A DNA stretch of 64,000 nt from Sphingomicrobium sp. XHP0239 (GCF_039555325.1 NZ_CP154608.1:1054001-1118000), one strand, 5' to 3'; positions 27,425-37,109 are shown, numbered from the stretch's first letter. Notes: generated from the letters alone by a model not told the origin. A program made the numbers and translations.

Positions 27425-29010
27425 GCCGCCCCATCCTCATTACCTCTGGCGCCTACGTCGGCGAGGAGATGCAGGCAGAGTTCGGTCGCATCCCCCCGGC
27501 ATTTCTGCCCGTGGGCCCCACCTACCTCGTCCGCCACCAACTCGCGCGGCTGCCCGGCGACGCCGACGTCACCCTTTCGCTACCCCACGATTTCGATCTC
27601 GAGGCCGCGCAGGCGCGATTTCTGGACGAAGCCGGCGTCCGTGTCGTGCGGATCGATCCCCGAAAGTCGCTCGGCATGTCGGTGTTCCAGTCGGTACTGG
27701 AAATGGGAATGGGCCCGGGGATCGAGATCGTTCACGGCGACACGCTGGTCGACGCGCCCGCGACCTGTACCCACGACGGCGTATCGATCGAACGGGTGAG
27801 CGAGCAATATCGGTGGGGCACGGTCGAGACCGACGGCGATCGCGTGACGGCCCTGCACAGCGATGCCCTGCGCGGCGGCGACAGCGACGAGGCCCGCATC
27901 CTCAGCGGCTATTTCGCGATCGGCGACACGCAGGGGTTTCTCAAATGCCTGTCGCGGAGCGACTTCCGGTTCGTGAAGGCGCTCCATCTCTATGCCCAGG
28001 ATCGTGACGTCGCGGCACGCGAGGATATTGCGGCGCTCGATTTCGGTCATCTGAAGACCTATTATTCCTCGCGCCACGACCTGGCCTCCGCGCGCCATTT
28101 CAATGCGCTGGAGATCGACGATTACACGGTCACCAAGCGCAGCGAGCAGACCGAGAAGATCGACGCCGAAGCGAACTGGCTGGCGACCGTGCCCGCCTCG
28201 CTGCAACCGTTCACGGCGCGGATGGTGCGTCATTACGGCGAAGCGCCGAGCGGACAATATGAGACCCATTACGCTCATTTTCCCTCGTTGGCGGAATTGT
28301 CGCTCGCGCGTCCGCCGCGGATCGTCTGGCGCAAGATTCTCGAAAGCTGCCGGGAGTTTCTCGAACGCGCGGCGCAGGAAACACGGGACGAGGACAGCGG
28401 ACTGGTGTGGCTGGGGATCGACAAGTTGCGCGAGCGGTTGCGCGACTATCCCGAGACCATGCCGCGAAGGGACGCGCCGCTGACGATCAACGGGCAGTCG
28501 GTCGGCACCCTGGAAACGATCTACGAAGGTGTCCGCGCGAGGATCGAGGACGCGTCCGAACGTCCCGCCTCGATCATGCACGGGGACTTCTGTTTCTCGA
28601 ACATCCTGTTCGACCCGCGGGCGGACCGCATCATGCTGATCGATCCGCGCGGACTGGTGCGCGGCAAGGCGACGTTGTTCGGCGATGCGCGCTACGACAT
28701 CGCCAAGCTGGGTCACAGTATCGTGGGACGCTACGACCAGATCATGGCCGGACAGCTCGTCGCCACCCGCTCAGACTTGGGAGCCTTCGAGCTTGTCGTT
28801 GACGACAACGATCGCCGCGATTGGCTGGAGCGCGAGTTTCTCGGCATGCGGGCGGCGGGGGTCGCGTTCGACGATCCGGTGGTCGGGGCGCTGATGGTGT
28901 CGCTGTTCCTGTCTATGGTCCCGCTGCACGGCGACGATCCGGAGCGGCAGCAGACGTTGTTCGCCAACGCCCTGCGACTGGTGGCGGCGCAGGCGGCGGA
29001 CGCGCGATGA
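27421..29010 (+). CDS. Nucleotidyltransferase-like / APH-type kinase fusion
   Basis: A 529-residue two-domain protein. The N-terminal about 220 residues resemble a sugar-nucleotidyltransferase fold (RPILITSGAYVGEE, then FLPVGPTYLVRHQL, IEIVHGDTLVD), but the GxGxR and PK residues that bind NTP are absent. The C-terminal part is an aminoglycoside-phosphotransferase/choline-kinase-like domain: an ATP-binding Lys in DDYTVTKRSEQTE, the catalytic motif SIMHGDFCFSNILFD and the metal motif RIMLIDPRG. It starts at GTG 27421 overlapping the HAD gene and overlaps the flippase ATG at its end. It likely phosphorylates a polysaccharide precursor or decoration; the substrate cannot be read from the sequence. 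Confidence 0.83.
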   Translation: MSRPILITSGAYVGEEMQAEFGRIPPAFLPVGPTYLVRHQLARLPGDADVTLSLPHDFDLEAAQARFLDEAGVRVVRIDPRKSLGMSVFQSVLEMGMGPGIEIVHGDTLVDAPATCTHDGVSIERVSEQYRWGTVETDGDRVTALHSDALRGGDSDEARILSGYFAIGDTQGFLKCLSRSDFRFVKALHLYAQDRDVAAREDIAALDFGHLKTYYSSRHDLASARHFNALEIDDYTVTKRSEQTEKIDAEANWLATVPASLQPFTARMVRHYGEAPSGQYETHYAHFPSLAELSLARPPRIVWRKILESCREFLERAAQETRDEDSGLVWLGIDKLRERLRDYPETMPRRDAPLTINGQSVGTLETIYEGVRARIEDASERPASIMHGDFCFSNILFDPRADRIMLIDPRGLVRGKATLFGDARYDIAKLGHSIVGRYDQIMAGQLVATRSDLGAFELVVDDNDRRDWLEREFLGMRAAGVAFDDPVVGALMVSLFLSMVPLHGDDPERQQTLFANALRLVAAQAADAR

Positions 29011-30452
29011 CCCTTGCCAGGGGCGATGACCGCAATATCGGCCGAATGGTCGGGATGGCCGGTGCACAGCTGTTTTCGGCCAAGATCGTGCGCCTGGCGA
29101 TCACAGTCGGCGCAACGGCGGTTCTCGCCCGGCTGCTGACGCCTGCGGACTTCGGAATTTTCGCGATCGTCGCGGTGTTCGTCGCAGCGGCGCGGGCGGT
29201 GCTGGAGGGGCTGATCGACGTGCCCGCCATCCGCGACGACGATCTGGATGCCGAAGGCTTGGCCAATCTGATCTGGACCGGGATGCTGCTGATGGCGGGC
29301 CTCGGGCTGCTTCTCGTCCTGCTCGGAAGCGTGGCGGCGGAGACGCTGGGTTCCGCGAACTTTCGCGAGGTGCTGCCGGTCACCGCGCTGTGCCTGCTGA
29401 TCCAGCCGTTCACCGTCGCGGGCACAGCCGTGCTGCGCCGCACACATCGCTTCGCGGTCATTTCGCTGACCATGCCGATTACCGGCTTTTTGTTCGGTGC
29501 GACGGCAATAGCACTGGCGCTCCTGGACTTCGGCTTCTGGAGCCTGGTTCTGGCCGATATCCTCGTCCAGCTCGTGACGATGGCCTATATCGTCGTGCGA
29601 TCGGGCATCTCGCTGCGCGTTCCGGCGGCGTTTCGACCGAGGCGCGCCTTCTCCAGCGGCGGTGCCAGTCTCGTCACCAAGACACAGGTGTGGGCGTGGG
29701 CCAATCTCGATACGTTGTTCGCCAGTATCTTTCTCGGCCCGACGGCGGCCGGCATCTACAGCCGCGCCTACAGCCTGACGACGCAGATGAAGGAGCCTTT
29801 CGGCCTGCTCGAACAAGTGGTGCGGCAGGCATTCGTCGGGCAACGCACACTCGACGACGACGTGGCCGCGGCGAACGTGCGCAACGGATTGCGGCTCATC
29901 ACGCTGGTATCCAGCCTGATGGCGGGCGCGGCCATCGCGCTGCGCGAACCGGTCGTGGCCGTCCTGCTCGGCGCACAATGGGGCGCAGTAGTCCTCCCAT
30001 TCACAATACTTGCAGCAGTCCTGCCGCTCAAAATCGCGAGGTCCTATCTCGACGGCTTCTCTTATGCTCGCGGATCGATTGTCGCGATGCAGAAGCGAAA
30101 TTGGATTGTGCTTACGATTTTCTTGAGTTTGCTTCTGTTTTTCGCAGATGAGGGCGTTTCTGCTATCGCTTGGGTGGTCGGATTTACCTACCTTATAGCG
30201 CCGTTGTTTGTCGGGGATAAAGTTGATCGACGTTTCGCTGGCAATCGGGTTGAACGGTTCGCCATTATGCTCCCTAGTTGGGCCATGGGTGCGGCGATTG
30301 CTCTAACCGCAGAATTGCCATCAAGATTTTTTACCGTCTCACAAAACGAAGATTGGATGGCACGCTTTTTGAGCGCTGGCTTCCTTTGTGCAATAGCCCT
30401 TTGGATATCTTCAAGGTATTGGCTGCCAATGATAAGACACAAGACTAGATGA
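29007..30452 (+). CDS. Wzx-type lipopolysaccharide/oligosaccharide flippase
   Basis: A 481-residue membrane protein of the polysaccharide transporter (MATE/MOP) superfamily, with about twelve hydrophobic segments beginning with the N-terminal GAQLFSAKIVRLAITVGATA and characteristic LLTPADFGIFAIVAVFV. It should flip lipid-linked repeat units to the periplasm. It overlaps the upstream kinase fusion by ATGA. From about base 29,990 the coding sequence becomes noticeably AT-richer while the frame remains open, so the C-terminal third seems to come from a different source by recombination. It converges on the WavE-family gene with an 8-bp gap. Confidence 0.9.
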   Translation: MTLARGDDRNIGRMVGMAGAQLFSAKIVRLAITVGATAVLARLLTPADFGIFAIVAVFVAAARAVLEGLIDVPAIRDDDLDAEGLANLIWTGMLLMAGLGLLLVLLGSVAAETLGSANFREVLPVTALCLLIQPFTVAGTAVLRRTHRFAVISLTMPITGFLFGATAIALALLDFGFWSLVLADILVQLVTMAYIVVRSGISLRVPAAFRPRRAFSSGGASLVTKTQVWAWANLDTLFASIFLGPTAAGIYSRAYSLTTQMKEPFGLLEQVVRQAFVGQRTLDDDVAAANVRNGLRLITLVSSLMAGAAIALREPVVAVLLGAQWGAVVLPFTILAAVLPLKIARSYLDGFSYARGSIVAMQKRNWIVLTIFLSLLLFFADEGVSAIAWVVGFTYLIAPLFVGDKVDRRFAGNRVERFAIMLPSWAMGAAIALTAELPSRFFTVSQNEDWMARFLSAGFLCAIALWISSRYWLPMIRHKTR

Positions 30453-30460
30453 GCTAATTT

Positions 30461-31516
30461 TTAGTGCTTGGACGGCCTATAGAAAGACCGGATTCGGACA
30501 AGAAGCTTAAATGCTTTCGATAATATTAGCTGATAGTCTTTGATGCTCTCTTTATGGTCTAGCCTCTGGATTGCTTCATAAAAGAGATGCCAATTTATGC
30601 CGGCAATTGCAGCCATCAAACCTTTTGATGAATGCGGCGCAGCCCTCACTGAAAGTTTATGATCGAAAGAATGAGTGTTTTGAGCCTTCCGATCGATGAG
30701 ATCGGGTACTACTGACGATCCTCGCCATCGGAGAGATTTGATCACTTCAATGCCCAATAAGCGTACTTTTTGATCGTATAGTTTATCGATCAGTTCAGCC
30801 GTCCTATTAGGAAAACTATCGATCCTGCTTCTTATTGGAAAACAATAAGGAAAATCGTCAGAGTCGGCTTCAGCAAAAATCATTTTGAGAGGAATATCAA
30901 GATGTACATTTCTGCTGCAAAATATTCGAAGATCCCTAGGGAGCAATGAATCGTGAAAGTCTACCATAGCAGAGGTGCTACCCGCAAAATAGAAATCCAT
31001 CAGGCCAAAGTCTGCACGATAACAACCCGGCGCCCATAGATATTTTGGATCTTCGCTTTCTATCGCTTTCGATATGGAAGAAAGATCGAGACTCTGATCC
31101 GATCTTATTCTGATAATATAATCGGGAGAGAATTTTCTAACGGCTTCGTCAACCCCAGCCTTTGCCGACCGATAGCTACGAAATATGTTGTACCTTAATT
31201 GCGTATCGCCTCGCCGACGACCAGCATCATTACCCTCGTCATCAAGTCGAAGTATAGTGGCGCCCTCTACCGTAAATGGGACGCCATCATTCCATGTCGA
31301 AATGACTATTCGATCATCAAACAAATATCTGTATTTTGAGATTGTCGATTGTATTTCGTCGCGACAATCGTGTCGAACGATCTCTTCTTTTATCACCTTA
31401 CCGGTGCCTTCGCGCGAGAACGCTTTTCCGTCCTTGCCCTCTGAAATCAAGGGCCCTTGTATCACAAGAGCAAATCTTGGACTGCCGGACTCTTCCTTAT
31501 CCATTTGTAAAGTCAT
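30461..31516 (-). CDS. WavE-family lipopolysaccharide core/polysaccharide synthesis protein
   Basis: A 351-residue protein with the WavE pattern: FALVIQGPLISEGKDG at the N terminus, IVISTWNDGVPF, a central YNIFRSYRSAKAGVDEAVRK and DYIIRIRSDQSLDL. The Vibrio family member is required for LPS core synthesis and is thought to be a glycosyltransferase. GAGG precedes the chosen ATG by eight bases. The gene is strikingly AT-rich compared with its neighbours and is inverted relative to them, indicating horizontal acquisition together with the 3' part of the flippase gene. Confidence 0.8.
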   Translation of the reverse strand: MTLQMDKEESGSPRFALVIQGPLISEGKDGKAFSREGTGKVIKEEIVRHDCRDEIQSTISKYRYLFDDRIVISTWNDGVPFTVEGATILRLDDEGNDAGRRRGDTQLRYNIFRSYRSAKAGVDEAVRKFSPDYIIRIRSDQSLDLSSISKAIESEDPKYLWAPGCYRADFGLMDFYFAGSTSAMVDFHDSLLPRDLRIFCSRNVHLDIPLKMIFAEADSDDFPYCFPIRSRIDSFPNRTAELIDKLYDQKVRLLGIEVIKSLRWRGSSVVPDLIDRKAQNTHSFDHKLSVRAAPHSSKGLMAAIAGINWHLFYEAIQRLDHKESIKDYQLILSKAFKLLVRIRSFYRPSKH

Positions 31517-31649
31517 TTTGATCGCCTCATATTATAGATTTATCAACCGTATTTACTATGGATGTTCTTTGAATTTCGGTCTGATAGAAGTCGTGTTAAA
31601 GCTTTAGAAAAGTCTCGGCAAGGCTACGAAAGACGATTATACCCTCTTG

Positions 31650-32903
31650 ATGACCGACCGTTCGCGCCCCGTGGTGCTCGTCACCAAGACCGCGACCCAG
31701 AACCAGGGCAACCAGGCGCTGTCGATCGCCTGGCGCGATTTTCTCGTGGACTGCTATCCCGAGCGTAGCGTCCGTTTGGTCGAACGTGGCCCCGCCTATC
31801 TTAAGCGCTACCGCCTCTCTTCGATCGCGAAGGACCGCGATCCGGTCGCCGCCTTCGATCGGATCGCCGAAAAGCTCGTTGCCGCCGTGCCGGAGCGTCC
31901 CGATCGCGATCCTTCGACCGGCACGGTGCGGCACGATGCCTCGCAGAAGCAGGCGGTCCGGTTCCTGAAACTGCGCCGGATGCTCAATCTTCGCGGTCGG
32001 TTGATGCAGTTGGGGGTCGGGCGCGGCGCCTACCTCGACCGATTGTCCTACCTCTGCAATGCGGGCCTCCTGGTGGTGAATCCGGCGGGCGAGTTCTACA
32101 ATCGCGCCACCGACACCGCCCTTCACTATCTGCTCGAGACGCGCTGTGCGCAGCTGGCAGGTGTGCCGGTGGCGTTCGTCAATCTGAGCTACGAGATCGA
32201 GGATCCCGCGTTGTTGCGGATTGCCCGACACGTCCTCGATCAGTGCGACCTCGTCGAATTTCGGGACGAGGAAAGCAGGCGCCATTTCGCCGCCAATGGC
32301 GGCGCAGCTGACCCCGTCATCCTTCCCGACGGGGCGACCATGGCGCCGGTGGAACGGGCCGAGCAGCGCGGCGGACGCGGGCTCGCGCTCGCCATCAACG
32401 CGTTACAGGTCAACCATTACGACCTCGTCGAGCCGTGGAATGCGCTGGTCGCGCGGCTGGTCGAACGCGAGCCCGTCACGCTGACCAGCAACGAATGGAC
32501 CACCGATCACCCCTTCTGGAGCCGATACCTGTCGATGGACGGGGTCAGCGCGGAGGGACGCACCCTGCCCTTCGACGAATATGCGCGCTTGCTGTCGCAG
32601 TTCGACGTCGTCGTGAGCTCGCGGCTCCATACCTGCGTGCTGGGTCTGGTCGCAGGCGTGCCGATCGTTCCGGTCGAGACGGGAACGTTCAAGCTGACCG
32701 GTTTCTTCAACATGATCGGAATGGGCGACGAGCCCATTCGGATGGAGGGCGAAGACTGGCAGGACCGCATTCTCGAGCGCATCGACGCTGTGACTGCGAA
32801 CCGGGAAGCACGACTGCAAGCGCAGGACGATGCGATCGCGAAGGCACGGGCAGAGTTCGCTCGCGTGCTCGGCAGGCGGTTCGGAGAGATCGAGTTGCGC
32901 TGA
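31650..32903 (+). CDS. Polysaccharide pyruvyltransferase family protein
   Basis: A 417-residue GT-B-like protein of the CsaB/WcaK family, members of which add ketal pyruvate from phosphoenolpyruvate to sugars. N-terminal VLVTKTATQNQGNQALSIA and C-terminal VVVSSRLHTCVLGLVAGVPI (the conserved SxRLH motif) are visible. The ATG at 31650 follows a TTG that also could be used. Composition returns to high GC here, just after the AT-rich patch. It is convergent with the FrhB-like gene; the two families often co-occur in capsule loci. Confidence 0.86.
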   Translation: MTDRSRPVVLVTKTATQNQGNQALSIAWRDFLVDCYPERSVRLVERGPAYLKRYRLSSIAKDRDPVAAFDRIAEKLVAAVPERPDRDPSTGTVRHDASQKQAVRFLKLRRMLNLRGRLMQLGVGRGAYLDRLSYLCNAGLLVVNPAGEFYNRATDTALHYLLETRCAQLAGVPVAFVNLSYEIEDPALLRIARHVLDQCDLVEFRDEESRRHFAANGGAADPVILPDGATMAPVERAEQRGGRGLALAINALQVNHYDLVEPWNALVARLVEREPVTLTSNEWTTDHPFWSRYLSMDGVSAEGRTLPFDEYARLLSQFDVVVSSRLHTCVLGLVAGVPIVPVETGTFKLTGFFNMIGMGDEPIRMEGEDWQDRILERIDAVTANREARLQAQDDAIAKARAEFARVLGRRFGEIELR

Positions 32904-32914
32904 CCGCAATACCG

Positions 32915-34090
32915 TCAGGTGCGTCGAGGCGCCTCGATGGCATCGGTCGAGGGCCCTTCCAGCCGCTCGCGCGGAATCGGATCGAGACGCGATTTCAGCA
33001 GGTTGAGCACCTTGATATAGCCGTAGAGAAGAACGGTCGGCGCCTTCAGGAAAGCCCAGCGGCCGACGCGAGTACGCGAGGCGCGGTCGTTGCCCATCAA
33101 TAAGGCATAGGAAAGAAAGGCCCGAAGACGGAAAGGGCCGTCCGCCGGCTTCTTCGCCTTGTGCCCAAACATCCGGTTGGCGTAGTAGCGCGCCTTGTCG
33201 TCGCCCGACGTCACGATGAGCGGCTTCTGGGCCTTGTAGATGGCTCGGGCCGGCACCTCCTTCAGCGACACGACCCCCTTTTCCATCGCCATCGAGACGA
33301 GCTTCTCCGCCGCCGGAGTGCGGACGACCAGCGAACTGTGCTTGATATTCGCGTCGAGAAAGTCGGGAATGAAGATGTCGCCGATACTGAGATCCGCCTC
33401 CGCGCCGAGATGTTCGGGGCAGTGGCGGCACAGGTCCTTCGAGAACAGCCACAGCCGCCGAAAGGTGTTGAATTCGCGGAAGGGGATTTCGATGACGCGG
33501 CCGTCGGCCTTTTCCAGTTCGATCCCGCCGCGCATGTACTGGCGGTTCGTGCGCATATCGACAATGTCACGTCGGTCGATTCCCAGCCGTTCGAGCACGA
33601 GATGCCACAGATCGACCTCGTTGTTGTGACCGCAGAACAGCGAAACGACGAGTTCGACGTTCTGCAGCCGCGTGCCCTTGGCCTGCAGGCTACGAAGGAT
33701 GCGGGTCTGGCACGGCAATCCGACCAGCCCCAGCCGACCGTCGAACTGTTCGAGGCGACGCCACTCGCGTTCGATCGGAATGTTGAAATAGACGCTCTTG
33801 CCGTATCGCTGGACCTCGTCGGGATCGGTGACGATGTCGATCGAATGGCCGATGTCGCCGCTGGAGAAATCCGCGCGGGACAGGACGACGCCGTCCACGA
33901 CCCCTTCGCGCAGTGCCAGCGCCATCAGCGATGTGACGAGCCCGCCCGCCGCGACCCGTTCGCGCTCCTCATCGTTCGCCGCAAAGCCTGCCCATAGCTG
34001 CCGATAGGGCGCAATCTCGCGCTCCTCGACCGTGCGCGGGTCAGCGACGGGACGCTCGCCCGGTGCGGGTGTTTCGATCAATTCGTTCAT
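32915..34090 (-). CDS. FrhB/coenzyme F420 hydrogenase beta-subunit-like protein of polysaccharide locus
   Basis: A 391-residue protein of the FrhB_FdhB family. Motifs include AAGGLVTSLMALALREGVVD, LVGLPCQTRILRSLQAK and a Cys pair/His region DLCRHCPEHLGAEADLSIGD. F420 is not expected here; family members in bacterial capsule loci are usually flavo-iron proteins of unknown role, frequently beside pyruvyltransferases. I chose the ATG at 34088-34090; an extension to 34150 would add twenty unlikely residues. It is divergent from the next glycosyltransferase with a 111-bp gap. Confidence 0.83.
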   Translation of the reverse strand: MNELIETPAPGERPVADPRTVEEREIAPYRQLWAGFAANDEERERVAAGGLVTSLMALALREGVVDGVVLSRADFSSGDIGHSIDIVTDPDEVQRYGKSVYFNIPIEREWRRLEQFDGRLGLVGLPCQTRILRSLQAKGTRLQNVELVVSLFCGHNNEVDLWHLVLERLGIDRRDIVDMRTNRQYMRGGIELEKADGRVIEIPFREFNTFRRLWLFSKDLCRHCPEHLGAEADLSIGDIFIPDFLDANIKHSSLVVRTPAAEKLVSMAMEKGVVSLKEVPARAIYKAQKPLIVTSGDDKARYYANRMFGHKAKKPADGPFRLRAFLSYALLMGNDRASRTRVGRWAFLKAPTVLLYGYIKVLNLLKSRLDPIPRERLEGPSTDAIEAPRRT

Positions 34091-34201
34091 TGCCGACTTG
34101 CAGCGCTGCGCAGCCTCGTGTCGCCACTCCGGTTGCGCTGACCTGACCACCCCCTAAAAGAAATCCGAATCCGATAAGCCTCGCACCATAGCGGATAAAA
34201 C

Positions 34202-35260
34202 ATGAAGTTCAGCATCTGTGTCCCGAATTATAATTACGCCGGCTACGTCGGCGAGACCCTCCGCAGCGTTCTGACGCAGGATGCGGACGTCGAGGTGATT
34301 GTCGCCGACAATGCGAGCAGCGACGACAGCGTTGCGGTGGTCGAAGCGCTCGACGACGATCGGATCGAGCTGCGCCGGAATGCGACGAACGTCGGTTTTG
34401 CCGGCAATCTCGATCGGGCGACGCGGGGAGCGAGCGGGGATCGCATGATCCTCCTGTCCTCGGACGATCTGGCGGAGCCCGAGGCATTGCCTGCCTATCG
34501 GGCCCTCGCCGACGCGCTCGGCCCGGCGTCCGAACGGGCGATCTTCGGTTCGACCGTCAACATCATCGATGGCGAGGGCAGGAAAACGGGTTCTGGCGGC
34601 TTCCCCGAACGCTTCTGGTCCTCGGCGAAGATCGATCCGGAGCTCAGCGAGCAGATCGGTCACACGGTCTATCGCGCGGCGGCCAGGGACGTTCTTCGCG
34701 ACGCTTTGTCGGTGCTGCAGACGCCCTATGCGTTCGCCACCACCTGTTATCCGCGTAAGCTCTACGAGGCGCTGGAGGGCTATGTCGGCGGCTATCTCTA
34801 CAATCCCGACAAGATGTTCGCATGGCGTTTGTTGGCGATCGCGGATGAGGCCTTCTTCATCGACGCGCCGCTCTTCTCCTATCGGGTCCACGACGCCAAC
34901 CAGCAGGCGGGACAGCGGGCCTCGGGCGCGCTCAAGCATTTGATGGACCAGTATCGGGCGACCTTCGACATCGATCCCGCGGTGCTGGACGCAGCGGGGC
35001 TCGACAAGACGGATCTGGCAGCCGCGTTCATCGAACAGGACATCGCGCTACGCGGCCTGAGGCTCGTGGCCGAGGGCGAGCGGAAACTGGCGAGGCGCGG
35101 GCTCGATTTCGGCCGCGCGGCCTATCCCGGTCTTGTCGGTCGATCGACGCGGATCGCACAGCTACGTGCGTTGCTGGCGATGGGGCCGCTGGGGAGCGCC
35201 GTAGCGAAACGGCGCCTCGACAAGGCCCTGTCAGCCTATCGCGACGGCGCGTTTCGATGA
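34202..35260 (+). CDS. Glycosyltransferase family 2
   Basis: A 352-residue inverting GT-A transferase. The N-terminal nucleotide-sugar domain shows MKFSICVPNYNYAGYVGETL, VIVADNASSDDS and the catalytic metal region MILLSSDDLAEP. The C-terminal helical part is variable and has no membrane segment. Its TGA overlaps the following glycosyltransferase start (ATGA). Acceptor and donor are unknown. Confidence 0.9.
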   Translation: MKFSICVPNYNYAGYVGETLRSVLTQDADVEVIVADNASSDDSVAVVEALDDDRIELRRNATNVGFAGNLDRATRGASGDRMILLSSDDLAEPEALPAYRALADALGPASERAIFGSTVNIIDGEGRKTGSGGFPERFWSSAKIDPELSEQIGHTVYRAAARDVLRDALSVLQTPYAFATTCYPRKLYEALEGYVGGYLYNPDKMFAWRLLAIADEAFFIDAPLFSYRVHDANQQAGQRASGALKHLMDQYRATFDIDPAVLDAAGLDKTDLAAAFIEQDIALRGLRLVAEGERKLARRGLDFGRAAYPGLVGRSTRIAQLRALLAMGPLGSAVAKRRLDKALSAYRDGAFR

Positions 35261-36381
35261 CATTGCGGCTCGTGATCGCCAGTCCCGATCTCGACGACGC
35301 AGGTCCGCACCGGGTACTCACCGAACTGATCACGGGGCTGGATCGCTCGCGGTTCGATCCCGTGTTGTTGGTGGGGCATGGCGGCGGACGCTATTTCGAT
35401 GCGGTCGAAGCGACGCTACCCGTCGAGATCATCGGCGGCGGGCGCTATCCGGTCCGTCGCTTCGCGGCGGCGATCGACCAGGTCCGGCCGGACCTCGTCT
35501 TCACCACGTTGCGAATGAACCCCACCGCCCTCGCCGCCCGCTATCTGCAGCGGTACCGCCCGCCCGTCATCATCCGGCAGGCAAACGCCATGAGCGTCGA
35601 TTATGCACGCCTGCGCAACCAGTCGCTCATCAAGCACCGCCTCGCCGAATGGGGCGCGAAGCGGCTGATGCGGACCGCGGATCGTATCGTGGCGCAATCG
35701 GAGGAGATGGCGGCGGAAGTCCGCAGCGTCACGCGCGGAAAAGTCCCCGTGCAAGCGATCGGCAATCCGATCTCGGTCGAACAGACGCGGGCCGCGGCAG
35801 AGCGGCAACGCGCGGCATCCGGCTTCGAAGCGCCGCCCGGTGCGCCCGCGCTGATCAGCGTCGGGCGATTATCCTATCAGAAAGGATACGACCTTCTCCT
35901 TTCCGCTTTTGCGAACATCCTGACCGACCATCCCGGTGCCGTTCTCACGATCCGCGGCGAGGGAGAAGACCGCGCCTCGCTCGAGAAACAGGCGCGAGAC
36001 CTCGGCATCGACAGGTCCGTTCGCCTGCCGGGAACGAGCGCCACGGTGCTGGCCGAGATAGCGGCCGCCGACCTGTTCGTTTCGTCGTCGCGCTACGAAG
36101 GGTTCAGCAACGCGATGCTCGAGGCGATGGCGCTCGACACGCCGGTCGCGGCAACCGATTGCCCCGGCGCGAGCCGCGACATGATCATCGACGGTCGAAC
36201 CGGGATGCTGGCTTCGAGCGTCGACGCCGATGCGATCGCGGCGGCGGTCCGGCGCGTGCTGTCAGCCGATCGCGCCGCGATCGCCGCAGCGGCGCGGAAA
36301 CACGTGGTGCGCGCGTACGACAAGGCCGCGATCGTGCGAGCCTACGAGGAGCTGTTTGAGGATGTTGCAGCCGGCTCTTGA
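35257..36381 (+). CDS. Glycosyltransferase family 4 (GT-B)
   Basis: A 374-residue retaining GT-B enzyme. The C-terminal domain has VGRLSYQKGYDLLLSAFANI and the signature SRYEGFSNAMLEAMALDTPV with the EX7E-type acid pair, ending with a variable helix. The N-terminal SPDLDDAGPHRVLTELITGL is typical. The gene overlaps the upstream GT2 and its last 40 bp overlap the convergent nucleotidyltransferase gene. Linkage specificity cannot be assigned. Confidence 0.91.
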   Translation: MTLRLVIASPDLDDAGPHRVLTELITGLDRSRFDPVLLVGHGGGRYFDAVEATLPVEIIGGGRYPVRRFAAAIDQVRPDLVFTTLRMNPTALAARYLQRYRPPVIIRQANAMSVDYARLRNQSLIKHRLAEWGAKRLMRTADRIVAQSEEMAAEVRSVTRGKVPVQAIGNPISVEQTRAAAERQRAASGFEAPPGAPALISVGRLSYQKGYDLLLSAFANILTDHPGAVLTIRGEGEDRASLEKQARDLGIDRSVRLPGTSATVLAEIAAADLFVSSSRYEGFSNAMLEAMALDTPVAATDCPGASRDMIIDGRTGMLASSVDADAIAAAVRRVLSADRAAIAAAARKHVVRAYDKAAIVRAYEELFEDVAAGS

Positions 36382-37109
36382 GATATCGGCCAGGGCGGCT
36401 CGCCGCCACGCAGTTCCTCATATTCGTCGGGAACGCCACAAAAGACGATGGCGTCTCGCGGGATCGACGAATAGGTCACCCGCTCGCCACTTGCGATGAG
36501 GTGGTTGTAGATCGGCGCGATGTAGAGTTCGCGGCTTGAGGGCTCGGCCCGTTCGGCGGTCAGTGCCGATCGGAAAAGGTCGATCGAGGCGAACTGGTAG
36601 AGCCCGTCACTGCAAAGATTGCTGATCGGCACCTTTTCGGTGGTACGCACGACCGTTCGCCCGTCGTCCGCTGCCTCGACGAAAGACCAGTTATCCCCCT
36701 CCCCCTCGAAGATTTCCAGATTGCCGACGGATCCACGGTCGAGAGTGGGGAGCGCAACCTTCGGGTGGCGGAAACTATCGATGTTGAAGATCGTCAACGC
36801 CCCCTCCACGCCGTCGGCCTGGTCCAGCCCGATCTCGACCGTTTCCGCCTGTCCCGCCGTTTCGTGATCGAGCCGAACGAGCGCGCGACGCCGAACACCG
36901 AGGCGATCGAGACGCGCGTCGAGAAATTCTCGTACGCTGCCCGTCTCGCGGTAGATGAAGACGAGTGTCTCCCGATCGAACTCCCCGCGAAAGCTCGACA
37001 CGGCATGGTCGAACACCGTGCCACCCCACAGCGGCAGCATGAACTTGGGCTGTTCGTATCCCGCCTGGGTGAAACGGCTGCTCAATCCGGCCATCGGAAG
37101 GACGATCAT
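36342..37109 (-). CDS. Sugar nucleotidyltransferase of capsule type
   Basis: A 255-residue NTP-transferase-fold protein with an intact N-terminal NTP-binding region: MIVLPMAGLSSRFTQAGYEQ followed by PKFMLPLWG (GxSSR and PK residues retained), and the metal region TIFNIDSF. Such enzymes make NDP- or CDP-activated precursors in capsule loci, often paired with a small HAD phosphatase. Its ATG overlaps the stop of the degenerate HAD-like gene by four bases. Its C terminus is Ser-rich and overlaps the convergent GT4 gene. Confidence 0.85.
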   Translation of the reverse strand: MIVLPMAGLSSRFTQAGYEQPKFMLPLWGGTVFDHAVSSFRGEFDRETLVFIYRETGSVREFLDARLDRLGVRRRALVRLDHETAGQAETVEIGLDQADGVEGALTIFNIDSFRHPKVALPTLDRGSVGNLEIFEGEGDNWSFVEAADDGRTVVRTTEKVPISNLCSDGLYQFASIDLFRSALTAERAEPSSRELYIAPIYNHLIASGERVTYSSIPRDAIVFCGVPDEYEELRGGEPPWPISQEPAATSSNSSS

